Origin: Agrococcus terreus
Lineage (GTDB): Bacteria > Actinomycetota > Actinomycetes > Actinomycetales > Microbacteriaceae
Direction: 5' to 3'
Assembly (NCBI RefSeq): GCF_014645235.1
Contig: NZ_BMLM01000001.1
Coordinates: 930,001 to 994,000, forward strand
DNA: 64,000 nt
Each line of letters opens with the position of its first letter. The first letter of the stretch is position 1. Under the pieces are notes generated by a model. It was not told the DNA's origin and did not search any database. It saw only the letters and a list, made by a program, of their open reading frames with translations. This document shows, one piece after another, positions 27,787 to 36,859 of this stretch. A program made the position numbers and the translations under genes.

Positions 27787-28553
27787 TGCGGGTCGCGCGC
27801 TTCTCGCACCAGGGGCGGATCGGCTTCGGCATCGTCGACGAGGACGCCCTCGTCGAGCTCTCGGGCGACCCCATCCTGGGCCTGTGGGACACGACGGGCA
27901 ACCGCATCCCGCTCGGCGAGGCGAAGCTGCTCGCGCCGGTCATCCCGCGCTCGAAGGTCGTGGCCGTCGGCCGCAACTACGCGAAGCACGCGGCCGAGCT
28001 CGGCAACGACGTGCCGACGCAGCCGCTCGTCTTCCTCAAGCCGAACACCTCGGTGATCGGCCCGGGCGACGCGATCGTGCTGCCGCCGGAGTCGGAGAGC
28101 GTGCACTTCGAGGGCGAGGTCGCGCTCGTCATCGGCTCGGTCGCGCGGCGGCTGACGCCGGACAACGCGCTCAGTGCCGTCTTCGGCGTGACCGTCGCGA
28201 ACGACGTGACGGCGCGCGACCTGCAGCGCGCCGAGGGCCAGTGGGTGCGGGCGAAGGGCTTCGACACGTTCTGCCCGCTCGGCCCGGCCATCGAGACCGA
28301 GCCCGACTGGGACGCGCTGCGCGTCATCACGCGCGTCGACGGCGAGGTGCGGCAGGACGGCGTCTCGAGCGACTGGGTCTTCGACGTGCCGACCGTGCTC
28401 ACCTGGATCACCGCCGCGATGACGCTGCTGCCCGGCGACGTCGTGCTCATGGGCACGCCCGAGGGCGTCGGCCCGCTCGAGCCCGGCCAGACCGTCGAGG
28501 TCGAGGTGCCGGGCGTCGGCACGCTGCGGAGCCCGGTCGTCGCGCACGCCTGA
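27786..28553 (+). CDS. Fumarylacetoacetate hydrolase family protein
   Basis: A 255-residue FAH-fold enzyme, probably metal-dependent. The metal site is visible in HFEGEVALVIG and VANDVTARDLQR, followed by KGFDTFCPLGP and a late GDVVLMGTPEGVGPL. Homologues commonly sit between ilvE and gltX in Actinobacteria, away from aromatic pathways. Its role is therefore probably housekeeping, such as oxaloacetate decarboxylation or acylpyruvate hydrolysis; this is inference. It overlaps the ilvE stop by one base. Confidence 0.88.
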   Translation: MRVARFSHQGRIGFGIVDEDALVELSGDPILGLWDTTGNRIPLGEAKLLAPVIPRSKVVAVGRNYAKHAAELGNDVPTQPLVFLKPNTSVIGPGDAIVLPPESESVHFEGEVALVIGSVARRLTPDNALSAVFGVTVANDVTARDLQRAEGQWVRAKGFDTFCPLGPAIETEPDWDALRVITRVDGEVRQDGVSSDWVFDVPTVLTWITAAMTLLPGDVVLMGTPEGVGPLEPGQTVEVEVPGVGTLRSPVVAHA

Positions 28554-28650
28554 CCTGGGAGCGCGCTCCCGATCCCTGCCGCTCGAGGCCGGTGCGTCCT
28601 AGCATCGGCCTCGAGCGACGTCCGGGCGGGCGGCGAGACGAGGAGGTTCC

Positions 28651-29268
28651 ATGTCCGAGGTCCAGCAGCTCGTCGGGCGGATGCCGGTCGGACGCATCGC
28701 GCAGCAGGCGGGTGTGAGCGAGGACGATGCGCGGCGCGCGATCGACGCGATCGTGCCGGTGCTCGTGGGCGGCATGCAGGCGAACGCGGCCGACCCCGCA
28801 GGGGAGCGCTCCCTCGTGGGTGCGCTCGGCCAGCATCGCGGGCACCTCGACGAGCGGCTCGGCGGCGACGTCGACGCCGACGACGGCGAGCGGATCGTCC
28901 ACAACGTCTTCGGCGACCGCACCGACCAGGTCGCCCGCGCCGCGGGCGGCGACTCCGCCCTCGGCGGCATCATCCGGAAGATCCTGCCGATCGTGGCGCC
29001 CATGGTGATCGCGTGGATCGCGAACCGGTTCCTCGGCGGGCAGCAGGGGCAGGCCGCGCAGCAGCAGGGGGGCCACGTCGAATCGCCGTTCGGCGAGGGG
29101 AAGGCGCAGCGGCCCGCACCGGACCCCGAGCCCGCGCAGCAGCAGGGCGGCGGCCTCGGCGACCTGCTCGGCGGTCTCCTCGGTGGCGGCTCGGGCGGCT
29201 CGTCGGGAGGCCCGCTCGGTCCGCTCGGCGACGTCCTCGGCGGGCTGCTGGGCGGAGGCAAGCGATAG
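28651..29268 (+). CDS. DUF937-family protein
   Basis: A 205-residue protein with the N-terminal DUF937 helical domain (EVQQLVGRMPVGRIAQQAGVS, ALGQHRGHLDERLGG, RIVHNVFGDR). A short hydrophobic segment (IRKILPIVAPMVIAWIANRFLG) is followed by a Gln/Gly-rich low-complexity tail with repeated LGGLLGGG. The family function is unknown. The ATG is preceded by GAGGAGG. Downstream is a 62-bp gap that carries the padR promoter. Confidence 0.85.
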   Translation: MSEVQQLVGRMPVGRIAQQAGVSEDDARRAIDAIVPVLVGGMQANAADPAGERSLVGALGQHRGHLDERLGGDVDADDGERIVHNVFGDRTDQVARAAGGDSALGGIIRKILPIVAPMVIAWIANRFLGGQQGQAAQQQGGHVESPFGEGKAQRPAPDPEPAQQQGGGLGDLLGGLLGGGSGGSSGGPLGPLGDVLGGLLGGGKR

Positions 29269-29330
29269 CCCGCGGCACGCTGAGTGGAGGCTGTCTGCAT
29301 ATGGAGCCTGCCGACCGGTAGAGTCTCGGC

Positions 29331-29657
29331 ATGGCTTCCCCCGATGCGCTCCGCGGCCACGTCGACGCGATGCTGCTCTCGGTGCTCGCCGAGGGCCCGA
29401 TCCACGGCTACGGCGCGATCGAGCGCATCCGGGAGCGGTCCGGCGGCGAGCTCGACTTCCCGAGCGGCACGGTCTACCCGGCGCTGAAGCGGCTCGAGCG
29501 GCGCGGCCACATCGAGGGGGAGTGGGCGTCGGAGGGGCGCTCGAAGCGGGTCTACCGGCTCACGGCCTCCGGCGAGCGCGCGCTCGCGACCGAGCGCGAC
29601 GACTGGGCGGCGACCGCCTCGATCATCACGCGCGTGCTGGGCGCGGCGCGAGCCTGA
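29331..29657 (+). CDS. PadR-family transcriptional regulator
   Basis: A 108-residue winged-helix protein with the standard PadR N-terminus (MLLSVLAEGPIHGYGAIERI, PSGTVYPALKRLERRGHI, RVYRLTASGERAL). TAGAGT at 29319-29324 ends six bases before the ATG, so the mRNA is probably leaderless. A near-palindrome, CTGCATATGGAG (29295-29306), just upstream could be its own operator. Its 3' end overlaps the convergent membrane gene by 32 bases, an unusual tail-to-tail overlap. Elsewhere PadR genes pair with such membrane proteins, but in one direction. Confidence 0.88.
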   Translation: MASPDALRGHVDAMLLSVLAEGPIHGYGAIERIRERSGGELDFPSGTVYPALKRLERRGHIEGEWASEGRSKRVYRLTASGERALATERDDWAATASIITRVLGAARA

Positions 29658-30315
29658 CCGCGCCGAAGCGCACGAGCAGCGCGGCGGCGCCCGCGGCCAT
29701 CGCGCCGCCGAGCAGCACCGTGAGCGCCACGAGCGCGGCGAGGATGCCCGCGCCGCCGGTCGGTGCCGGGAGCGTCGCCGCCATCACGACCGCGCCCGCG
29801 ACGAGCACGCCCGCGAGCGCGAGCTGCAGGCCCGCGACGGCGACGAGCGCCGCGAGCGACCCGGAGCGGCGGATCGCGAGCCATCCCGCGACGGCCGCGA
29901 CCGCGACCATCGGCGCGACGACGTCGAGCGCGCGCGAGAGCGGCAGCATCCAGCCCACCTCGAGCGGCACGCGGAAGCCGGGGAGCGAGGCGAGCGTCGT
30001 CATGCCGACGACCCACGCGGCGATGAGCACGCCGGCGGCGACCGCCGAGGCGGGCGCGTAGCGGCGCCCGAGGTCGGCGAGCAGCTCGCGCGAGAGGTCG
30101 GCGGCCACAGCCCCCGCGTCGCCGAACTCGGCGACCACGGCCTCCGCCGCGTCGGCCTCCGAGGCGCCCCGCGAGACCCGCGCCGCGACCGCCTCTCGCA
30201 GGTCGCCCTCGACCTCGCGCAGCACGTCGCGGCGAGCGCGGCCCGTCGCCCGCAGATCCTGGCCGAGACGGGCCAGGAGGCGGTCGACGGGATCGGTCCG
30301 GAGCATCGCATCCAT
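29626..30315 (-). CDS. HAAS/DUF1700-like membrane protein
   Basis: A 229-residue protein. The first 90 residues look like the helical HAAS domain (DRLLARLGQDLR, REVEGDLREAV, AEAVVAEFGDAGAVAADLSREL). Several TM helices follow (VAAGVLIAAWVVGM, VVAPMVAVAAVAGWLA, VAGLQLALAGVLVAGAVV, ILAALVALTVLLGG). Such proteins usually travel with PadR regulators. The start may be either of two ATGs three codons apart. It is divergent from gltX. Confidence 0.78.
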   Translation of the reverse strand: MDAMLRTDPVDRLLARLGQDLRATGRARRDVLREVEGDLREAVAARVSRGASEADAAEAVVAEFGDAGAVAADLSRELLADLGRRYAPASAVAAGVLIAAWVVGMTTLASLPGFRVPLEVGWMLPLSRALDVVAPMVAVAAVAGWLAIRRSGSLAALVAVAGLQLALAGVLVAGAVVMAATLPAPTGGAGILAALVALTVLLGGAMAAGAAALLVRFGAVRLAPRPARA

Positions 30316-30341
30316 CGTCCCACGCCTAGGATGGAGTCATC

Positions 30342-31832
30342 ATGAGCGTCCCCTTCTCGACGGCGACCGGCAGCGACGTCGTCGTCCGCTTCTGCCCCTC
30401 GCCGACCGGCACCCCGCACGTCGGCCTCATCCGCACCGCCCTCTTCAACTGGGCCTATGCGCGCCACCACGGCGGCAAGCTCGTCTTCCGCATCGAGGAC
30501 ACGGATGCGGCGCGCGACAGCCAGGAGTCGTACGTGCAGCTGCTCGACGCGATGCGCTGGCTCGGCATCGACTGGGACGAGGGCGTCGAGACGGGCGGCC
30601 CGCACGCGCCGTACCGCCAGTCGCAGCGCGGCGACGTCTACGCCGGCATCATCGAGCGCCTCAAGGACGCCGGGCACCTGTACGAGTCGTTCGCGACCCC
30701 GGAGGAGATGGAGCAGCGCAACCGCGACGCCGGCCGCGACCCGCGCCAGGGCTACGACAACTTCGAGCGCGACCTGACGTCGGAGCAGCGCGAGGCGCTC
30801 CGCGCCGAGGGCCGCACGCCGAGCCTCCGCCTGCGCGTGCCCGACGAGGACCTCTCGTTCGACGACCTCGTGCGCGGCGAGATCACCTTCCCCGCCGGCT
30901 CCTTCACCGACTTCGTCGTCGTGCGGCCGAACGGCGCCCCGCTCTACACGTTCGTGAATCCCGTCGACGACGCGCTCATGGGCATCACGCACGTGCTGCG
31001 CGGCGAGGACCTCCTCTCGTCGACGCCCCGGCAGATCGCGCTCTACCGCGCACTCGCCGACATCGGCGTCGTCTCGGCCATCCCGCGCTTCGGCCACCTG
31101 CCGTACGTGATGGGCGACGGCAACCGCAAGCTCTCGAAGCGCGACCCGCAGTCGAACCTGTTCCTGCTGCGCGAGGCCGGCTTCATCCCCGAGGGCCTGC
31201 TCAACTACCTCTCGCTCCTCGGCTGGTCGATCTCGCACGACCGCGACGTCTTCACCCGCGACGAGCTCATCGCCGCGTTCGACGTCGAGGACGTCAACCC
31301 CAACCCCTCGCGCTTCGACGCCAAGAAGGCGGAGTCGATCAACGGCGACCACGTGCGCCTGCTCGCGGCCGACGACTTCGCCGCCCGCCTCGAGCCGTAC
31401 CTCGGGCGGGTCTTCGGCGGCCCGCCCTCGGACGAGGAGCGCGCGCTGCTCGCGAAGGCCGCGCCGCTCGTGCAGGAGCGCATGCAGCTCATCGGCCAGG
31501 CCGAGGACATGCTGGGCTTCCTCTTCCTCGACGACGAGGACATCCACCACGACGCGGATGCCGTGGCCGGCCTCGGCGACGACGCCCACGCCGCGCTCGA
31601 GGCCTCGCGGCGCGCGCTCGCCGAGCTCGAGACCTTCGACGCGGCCTCGATCGAGCAGGTGCTGCGCGAGGTGCTCGTCGAGGGCCTCGGCATCAAGCCG
31701 CGCTTCGCGTTCACGCCGCTGCGCGTGGCCGTGACGGGCCGCCGGGTCTCGCCGCCGCTCTTCGAGTCGCTCGAGCTGCTCGGCCGCGCGTCGACGCTCG
31801 CACGCATCGACCGGCTCGCGGCCGCCGCCTGA
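30342..31832 (+). CDS. gltX: Glutamyl-tRNA synthetase
   Basis: Class I synthetase charging tRNA-Glu (and, in many bacteria without GlnRS, tRNA-Gln), 496 residues. The HIGH-equivalent is in [20 protein letters not shown] and the KMSKS-equivalent is KLSKRD. The C-terminal anticodon domain is complete. TAGGAT at 30327-30332 lies nine bases before the ATG, so the leader is absent or very short. tRNA-Gln lies 1 kb downstream and tRNA-Glu is also in this window. The next gene starts two bases after the stop. Confidence 0.96.
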   Translation: MSVPFSTATGSDVVVRFCPSPTGTPHVGLIRTALFNWAYARHHGGKLVFRIEDTDAARDSQESYVQLLDAMRWLGIDWDEGVETGGPHAPYRQSQRGDVYAGIIERLKDAGHLYESFATPEEMEQRNRDAGRDPRQGYDNFERDLTSEQREALRAEGRTPSLRLRVPDEDLSFDDLVRGEITFPAGSFTDFVVVRPNGAPLYTFVNPVDDALMGITHVLRGEDLLSSTPRQIALYRALADIGVVSAIPRFGHLPYVMGDGNRKLSKRDPQSNLFLLREAGFIPEGLLNYLSLLGWSISHDRDVFTRDELIAAFDVEDVNPNPSRFDAKKAESINGDHVRLLAADDFAARLEPYLGRVFGGPPSDEERALLAKAAPLVQERMQLIGQAEDMLGFLFLDDEDIHHDADAVAGLGDDAHAALEASRRALAELETFDAASIEQVLREVLVEGLGIKPRFAFTPLRVAVTGRRVSPPLFESLELLGRASTLARIDRLAAAA

Positions 31833-31834
31833 GC

Positions 31835-32758
31835 ATGGCGGGCAGCGTGGACGTCGACGTCGTCGTCATCGGCGCAGGCCCCGCGGGGCTCGCGGCGACG
31901 CTCAACCTCGCGCGCGCGCAGCGCAGCGTGGCGCTGCTCGACTCGAACCGCCCGCGGCACGCGGCGACGCTGCAGTCGCACGGCTTCATCACGCGCGACG
32001 GCATCTCGCCCATCGAGCTGCGCACGATGGGTCGCGAGGAGGTCCTGCGCTACCCGACGGTGCACCACGAGCGGACGCTCGTGCAGGCGCTCGAGCCCTT
32101 CGACGGCGGCTTCGTCGTGCGCACCGAGCAGCGCGGCTCGCGCGTCGCCGGCGAGACGCGCGCCGCCGCGGTGCTCATCGCGACCGGGCTCTCCGAGACG
32201 CTGCCGGCGCCGCAGCACGTGCGCGCCTGGTACGGCACCTCGCTCCACTCGTGCATGGACTGCGACGGCTACGACAAGCGCGGCCAGGCGCTCGCGCTGA
32301 TCGGCGAGACCGCCGACCTCGTCGACCGCGCCATGGTCATCCGCCGCCACACCGACGACCTCGCCGTCTTCACGAACGGCGTCGACGCGGTCGACGCGGC
32401 GGGGGAGCAGCGGCTGGCCGAGCACGGCATCGCGCTCGTGCGCTCGCCCATCGCGGCGATCGAGGGCGACCGCGAGGGCATGCAGGCGATCGTGCTCGAG
32501 GACGGCGAGCGCAGCGTGCGCACCGCCGGCTTCGTGAGGCCGCTGTGGCATCCGCAGCTCTCGTTCGCGGATGGGCTCGGCGTCGAGACCGACGAGGCGG
32601 GCCTCGTGCTCGTCGACCGCTCGCAGCGCACCTCCGTCGAAGGCCTCTACGCCGCGGGCGACATCACTCCCGGCTTCCGCCAGCTGGCGGTCGCCGCGGG
32701 CGCCGGCACCGTCGCGGCCTCGGTGATCAACCGCGACCTCATCGCGCGCGGCCGCTGA
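31835..32758 (+). CDS. Thioredoxin-reductase-like FAD oxidoreductase
   Basis: A 307-residue flavoprotein of the TrxR fold. The FAD motif VIGAGPAGLAA is at 10-20, the redox pair is C140-x-x-C143 (SCMDCDGYD, where TrxR has CATC), and a final VEGLYAAGDI is present. The nucleotide-binding loop around ALALIGETADLVDRA lacks the usual GGGxS, so the NADPH site may be altered. The true electron partner is unknown. It starts two bases after gltX and is likely co-transcribed with it. Confidence 0.82.
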   Translation: MAGSVDVDVVVIGAGPAGLAATLNLARAQRSVALLDSNRPRHAATLQSHGFITRDGISPIELRTMGREEVLRYPTVHHERTLVQALEPFDGGFVVRTEQRGSRVAGETRAAAVLIATGLSETLPAPQHVRAWYGTSLHSCMDCDGYDKRGQALALIGETADLVDRAMVIRRHTDDLAVFTNGVDAVDAAGEQRLAEHGIALVRSPIAAIEGDREGMQAIVLEDGERSVRTAGFVRPLWHPQLSFADGLGVETDEAGLVLVDRSQRTSVEGLYAAGDITPGFRQLAVAAGAGTVAASVINRDLIARGR

Positions 32759-32835
32759 CGGGCGGCGCCGATTCGCGCCCGGGCGGGGGAGCCGCTATGC
32801 TCGATACTCGGTGCGGACGCCTCGGCGGACGCCCT

Positions 32836-32907
32836 TGGGGTATGGTGTAATTGGCAACACGGAGGTTTCTGGTACCTTTGTTCTTGGTTCGAGTCCAGGT
32901 ACCCCAG
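32836..32907 (+). tRNA. tRNA-Gln (anticodon CTG)
   Basis: A 72-nt cloverleaf with a perfect acceptor stem (TGGGGTA with TACCCCA). The anticodon stem is GAGGT/ACCTT with loop TTCTGGT, anticodon CTG. The T-arm is CTTGG-TTCGAGT-CCAGG. CCA is not encoded. TATGCT at 32796-32801 is a plausible -10. Confidence 0.96.
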
Positions 32908-32912
32908 CTCTG

Positions 32913-32937
32913 AAGCCCTCGCTGACGCGGGGGCTTT
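32913..32937 (+). terminator. Terminator after tRNA-Gln
   Basis: A 10-bp stem (AAGCCCTCGC with GCGGGGGCTT, one G-U pair), a TGAC loop and a following T-rich TCTC. Confidence 0.8.
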
Positions 32938-33052
32938 CTCGCGTCCAGGGCGCGCTCGGCGCTCGCGCCGACCGACCTGCTGGTCGCTCGGCGCGGGCGC
33001 GAGCGGCCTCGTGCTCGCTCTGGCAGGATGCGGACAGGGCGAGGAGGTGCGC

Positions 33053-33289
33053 ATGGGTGCGTTCGGGATCGATGGTCTGGCGATCGGGCTGCTGGTCGTC
33101 GTGGCCGTGTGGGCCGCGGTCTGCGTCTGGGCCGTCGCCAAGCTCCTGAGGATGGACGTCGCGCTCGTGTCGAAGGTCGTGTGGGGCCTCGCGATCCTCG
33201 CGTTCCCGATCGCGGGCCTCATCGCGTTCCTGCTGCTCGCCGACCGCACGCCGCAGCTCGAGCGCGAGGTCGGCATCCGGCGGTACTGA
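33053..33289 (+). CDS. PLDc_N-family small membrane protein
   Basis: A 78-residue protein with two TM helices (LAIGLLVVVAVWAAVCVWAV and VWGLAILAFPIAGLIAFLLL) and a short charged tail. The spacing and the FPIAGLIAFLL segment match the phospholipase D N-terminal (PLDc_N) helical hairpin family found alone in many Actinobacteria. The ATG has GAGGAGG six bases upstream. The function is unknown. Confidence 0.75.
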   Translation: MGAFGIDGLAIGLLVVVAVWAAVCVWAVAKLLRMDVALVSKVVWGLAILAFPIAGLIAFLLLADRTPQLEREVGIRRY

Positions 33290-33347
33290 GGCGGTCGCCG
33301 GGCGCCCCTCGCCGCGGCCGCACGGGCGGCGGGCGTAGGGTGCCGCC

Positions 33348-33746
33348 ATGGACCTCGCCGTCATCGCCAGCATCGCCGCCGTGCTGGCGGCCGCCGTGCA
33401 CGCGTACATCTTCGTCCTCGAGACGCTCCGCTGGGAGGCGCCCGCCACGCGCCGCATCTTCGGCACGACGCCCGAGCACGCGGCGGCGTCGAAGCAGCTC
33501 GCCGCCAACCAGGGCGTCTACAACCTGCTGCTCGCCGTCGCCGCGGTCGCCGGTGTCGTCGTCGCGCTCGCCGGTGCGCGCGAGACGGGCCTCGCGGTCG
33601 TGCTCGTCGGGACCGGCATCATGCTGTGCGCCGCGCTCTACCTCGTCGGCACCGACCGCTCGAAGGCGCGGCCGGCCGTCATCCAGGGGCTGTTCCCGCT
33701 CATCGCGGTCGTCACGGCGCTCGTGGCGATCGGGCAGGCCACCTGA
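33348..33746 (+). CDS. DUF1304-family membrane protein
   Basis: A 132-residue, four-helix membrane protein. It has the characteristic opening VHAYIFVLETLRWEAPATRRIFG, then NQGVYNLLLAVAAVAG and a final FPLIAVVTALVAIG, as in DUF1304 proteins. TAGGGT at 33336-33341 lies six bases before the ATG, so the mRNA is probably leaderless. The stop overlaps the next ATG by one base. The function is unknown. Confidence 0.85.
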   Translation: MDLAVIASIAAVLAAAVHAYIFVLETLRWEAPATRRIFGTTPEHAAASKQLAANQGVYNLLLAVAAVAGVVVALAGARETGLAVVLVGTGIMLCAALYLVGTDRSKARPAVIQGLFPLIAVVTALVAIGQAT

Positions 33747-34150
33747 TGCCGGGACTCCGGATGCCGGGCCGGACCCTCGCGAGGGCGGCGCTCGGCGGCG
33801 CCCTCGTCTTCGCCGGGATCGCGCACCTGACGTTCGCGCGGCGCGACTTCCGGGCGCAGGTGCCGGAGACGGTCGTGGAGCTCTCGCCCTTCTCGACCGA
33901 CCAGGTGGTCGTCGGATCCGGCGTGGCGGAGATCGCGCTCGGGTCAGCGCTGCTGCTCGCGCCGCCCTCGCGACGGCCGCTCGTGGGGACCGTCGCCGCA
34001 GCGTTCTTCGCGGCCGTGCTCCCCGGCAACATCTCGCAGTGGGTGCACCGGCGCTCCGCCTTCGGCCTCGACACCGATGAGCGGCGCTTCGGCCGGCTCT
34101 TCCTCCAGCCCGTGCTCGTCGCGTGGGCGCTCTGGGCGACGCGGCGGTAG
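33746..34150 (+). CDS. DoxX-like membrane protein (third in window)
   Basis: A 134-residue protein with helices ALGGALVFAGIAHLTF, GVAEIALGSALLLAPP, LVGTVAAAFFAAVLPGN and a late LFLQPVLVAWALWA. The GIAHL and GVAEIALG positions match the DoxX pattern seen in the genes at 18.0-18.9 kb. It is coupled to the DUF1304 gene by a TGATG overlap. It ends just before a copy of a dispersed 56-bp repeat, which separates it from the convergent YihY gene. Confidence 0.72.
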   Translation: MPGLRMPGRTLARAALGGALVFAGIAHLTFARRDFRAQVPETVVELSPFSTDQVVVGSGVAEIALGSALLLAPPSRRPLVGTVAAAFFAAVLPGNISQWVHRRSAFGLDTDERRFGRLFLQPVLVAWALWATRR

Positions 34151-34157
34151 TCGCGCC

Positions 34158-34213
34158 GGGTGGTCTCGAGACTCGTGCCGCCCGCGGCGGCGCGCTCCTC
34201 GACCAGCGGGTGG
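34158..34213. repeat. Dispersed 56-bp palindromic repeat, copy A1
   Basis: It matches the element at 36860-36915 with five mismatches in 56 bases. The ends (TGGTCTCGAG and CTCGACCA) are complementary, and a GCCGCC/GGCGGC hairpin sits inside. It lies in a convergent intergenic gap. Confidence 0.75.
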
Positions 34214-34214
34214 C

Positions 34215-35435
34215 TCAGTCGTCCTTGCGGGAGAAGATGCCGAGCAGGCGGCGCTTCCGGTGCGTGGGACGCTCACGGGGACGCTCCCGCTCGACCGCCT
34301 CCCGCTCGCGCGCGTCGTCGCGCTCGCGCTCCGCATCCGTCCGGTCGTCGTGCGCCTCGCGCAGCTCGCGGCCCTGCGCCTCGAGCTCGTCGCGCTGCGC
34401 CGCCTTCTTCTCGACCTTCTTCGTGCCGCGGGGCGGCAGCTGGATCGCCGACTCCGCCTCGATGCCCGCCTGCAGCTGCCGAGCGCGCTCGACCTCCGCG
34501 TCGACCTCCGCGCCGAGCAGCAGCACGATGTTGAAGATCCAGAGCGCGAACAGCAGCGCCATCACGGAGCCGATCGCGCCGTACGAGCTGTAGCCGGCGA
34601 AGAAGGCGAAGTAGAGCGACAGCGCGACCGCCGCGATGGCGATGCCGACGATGGCGACGACGGAGCCGATGCTCACCCAGGTGAACTTCGGCTGCTGCAG
34701 GTTGGGCGCGAGGTAGTAGAGCAGCGCGATCATCGCGACGACGAGCACGAGGATGACCGGCCACTTGACCCACGCCCAGATCGGCAGGAAGGTCTGGGTG
34801 AGGAAGCCGAGCACGCCGCCGAGGCCGAGCGGCTCGGCGAGCGGGCCCAGCACGGCCGTCACGAGGGTCTCGGTGAGCGCGAGCGACACGAGGATCGCGA
34901 CGATGCCCACGAGCAGGGCGAGCGTGATGAGCAGCATCGTCGCCGTCTGCTTCACGAAGCCGCGGCCCTCCTCGATGCCGTAGACGATGTTCATGCAGCG
35001 CGAGAAGGCCTTGACGTATGCGGAGGCCGACCAGACGGCCGTCGCGATGCCGATGACGAGCGCGGCGACGCCGACCGAGCTCTCGCCGAGCACGGTCTGC
35101 ACGAGGTCCTCGACGAGCGGCCTCGCGGTGTCCGGCAGGCGCTGCACGAGGCCGTCGATGCTCCCCGTGACGGCGCCCGCGTTGCCCGCGAGCACGAGCG
35201 AGATGATCGAGAAGACCGCGAGCAGGCCGGGCGCGAGCGAGAGCACCGTGTAGTACGTGAGCATCGCCGCGAGGTCGGTGCCGTGGTCGCTCGAGAACTC
35301 CTTCATTGCCCGCTTGAGCGCGTACTTCCAGCTGTCGCCCTCGAGGCGCTGCGGCTGCTGCGGCTTGTGCGCGGCGTCCGGCGGCGGGGCGTCGGCCGCG
35401 TCGAGGGTGGCGTCGATCGGGTCGGTGCTCGTCAT
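34215..35435 (-). CDS. YihY/BrkB-family inner membrane protein
   Basis: A 406-residue member of the YihY/virulence factor BrkB family (not a ribonuclease, despite the old RNase BN name). The N-terminus is soluble (about 45 residues). The core has six or seven helices with family landmarks DLAAMLTYYTVLSLAPGLLAVFS, SASAYVKAFSRCMNIVYGIEEGR and YSSYGAIGSVMALLFALWIFN. The last 90 residues are a highly charged Glu/Arg-rich tail, probably a coiled coil. The ATG is internal to a longer open frame and fits the family start. Confidence 0.88.
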   Translation of the reverse strand: MTSTDPIDATLDAADAPPPDAAHKPQQPQRLEGDSWKYALKRAMKEFSSDHGTDLAAMLTYYTVLSLAPGLLAVFSIISLVLAGNAGAVTGSIDGLVQRLPDTARPLVEDLVQTVLGESSVGVAALVIGIATAVWSASAYVKAFSRCMNIVYGIEEGRGFVKQTATMLLITLALLVGIVAILVSLALTETLVTAVLGPLAEPLGLGGVLGFLTQTFLPIWAWVKWPVILVLVVAMIALLYYLAPNLQQPKFTWVSIGSVVAIVGIAIAAVALSLYFAFFAGYSSYGAIGSVMALLFALWIFNIVLLLGAEVDAEVERARQLQAGIEAESAIQLPPRGTKKVEKKAAQRDELEAQGRELREAHDDRTDAERERDDAREREAVERERPRERPTHRKRRLLGIFSRKDD

Positions 35436-35557
35436 GTCAGGGTCCTTCCGCCAGTGCTGGCTGAGGCTCGGAAATGTACCCCACCCGGTCGCATGGGGGA
35501 CAAGCGTGCGATGCGCGGATGCTGAGCGTGAGCCGGATGCCCGGCTAGGTTGAGCGC

Positions 35558-36856
35558 GTGCAGCGCAGCATCCCCCGCATCCCGCCCGACCGCGACCTCT
35601 CGATCGACGCCGTGCGGGCGGTGTGCCTGCCGATCGTCGTGCTGCTGCATGCGCTGCAGATGGGCATCGGCGGCGATCCGCTGCGAGCATCGAACGCGCT
35701 CGACGGCTGGCAGCCGCTCGCGTGGGCCACGTGGGTGCTCATGATCATGCCGACGTTCTTCATCGCCGGCGGCTTCGCCGGCATCACCACCTGGCGGCGG
35801 CTGCGGCACGCGGGCGAGACGGTGGGCCACTACGTGCGCATCCGCACCCTCCGGCTCGCGCGACCCGTCGCGACCGCGATGGCGGGCGTGCTGCTGGTGC
35901 TCGTGGCGATGCTGGTCGCGGGCGTCGACGTGGAGCTGCTGCGCACCTTCGCCGTGCGGCTCGCGGAGCCGCTGTGGTTCATCGCCGTCTACGTGCTCGT
36001 CACCGCGTTCGTGCCCCTCATGTCGTGGCTGCACCACCGCGCCGCCTGGGCGACCTACTTCGGCCTCGCCGGCGCCGCGGTCGCCTGCGACCTGCTGACG
36101 CGCTTCGCCGGCATCCCGCTCCTGCCGCTCAACTGGCTGCTCGTGTGGCTGTTCGTGCAGCAGCTCGGCTTCGGCGTGCGCGACGGCTGGTACGCGAAGC
36201 GGCCGCGCCGGCTGCTCGTGGGGCTCGCGGTCGCCGCGTACGCGCTGCTCGTCGTGGCCGTCTTCGGCCTCGGGTACTCGAACGACATGCTCGACAACCT
36301 CAACCCGCCGACGTCGACGATCATCCTGCTCGCGCTCGCCCAGTGCTACCTCTTCACGCTGCTGCAGCCCGCCATCCGCGCCCTCATGCGGCGGCGGCCC
36401 GTGCTGCTCGCGGTCGGGGCGCTCGGCACCTTCGGGATGATCGTCTACCTCTGGCACACGGTCGCGATGGCGCTCGTGCTCTGGGCGCAGCTCGCGGTCG
36501 GTCTGCCGTTCCCCGAGCCGCTCTCGCCGTCGTGGTGGTGGACGCGCATCCCGTGGGTGCTCGCGATCGCGGCGGTGATCGCGCTGCTGTGCCTCGTCGT
36601 GCCGCGGCTCGAGCGGCTGTGGCCGGAGGCGCGCGACCGGCGGACGCCCGCGTGGGCCGCGTGGGCCTGGTCGGTCGTCGCCGTGGTCGGCGTCGGCTGG
36701 ACGCTCGTGCTCGGCTACCTGCCGCTGCAGCAGGGGCTCGTGGGGCTCGCGCTCGTGCTCGTCGCAGTGGTCGGCCTGATGGTCGGCGGTCCCGGCCGCG
36801 GGGCGGAGCCGCGGCCGGGCGTCGCCGAGCGGCGGGAGGGAGCGGTGCGGCGCTGA
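35558..36856 (+). CDS. Acyltransferase family 3 membrane protein
   Basis: A 432-residue integral membrane acyltransferase (OafA/WecH-like). Typical features are the N-terminal DLSIDAVRAVCLPIVVLLHAL with the catalytic-type histidine, about ten further helices and VYLWHTVAMAL. It probably O-acetylates a surface glycan or lipid; the substrate is unknown. TAGGTT at 35546-35551 ends six bases before the GTG start, a leaderless layout. It converges on the aromatic operon across repeat copy A2. Confidence 0.87.
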   Translation: MQRSIPRIPPDRDLSIDAVRAVCLPIVVLLHALQMGIGGDPLRASNALDGWQPLAWATWVLMIMPTFFIAGGFAGITTWRRLRHAGETVGHYVRIRTLRLARPVATAMAGVLLVLVAMLVAGVDVELLRTFAVRLAEPLWFIAVYVLVTAFVPLMSWLHHRAAWATYFGLAGAAVACDLLTRFAGIPLLPLNWLLVWLFVQQLGFGVRDGWYAKRPRRLLVGLAVAAYALLVVAVFGLGYSNDMLDNLNPPTSTIILLALAQCYLFTLLQPAIRALMRRRPVLLAVGALGTFGMIVYLWHTVAMALVLWAQLAVGLPFPEPLSPSWWWTRIPWVLAIAAVIALLCLVVPRLERLWPEARDRRTPAWAAWAWSVVAVVGVGWTLVLGYLPLQQGLVGLALVLVAVVGLMVGGPGRGAEPRPGVAERREGAVRR

Positions 36857-36859
36857 GGC

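Noticed and set aside
32836-33052. A genomic island inserted at tRNA-Gln
   Set aside because: No integrase or repeated tRNA 3' end was seen, and the downstream genes are ordinary in composition.
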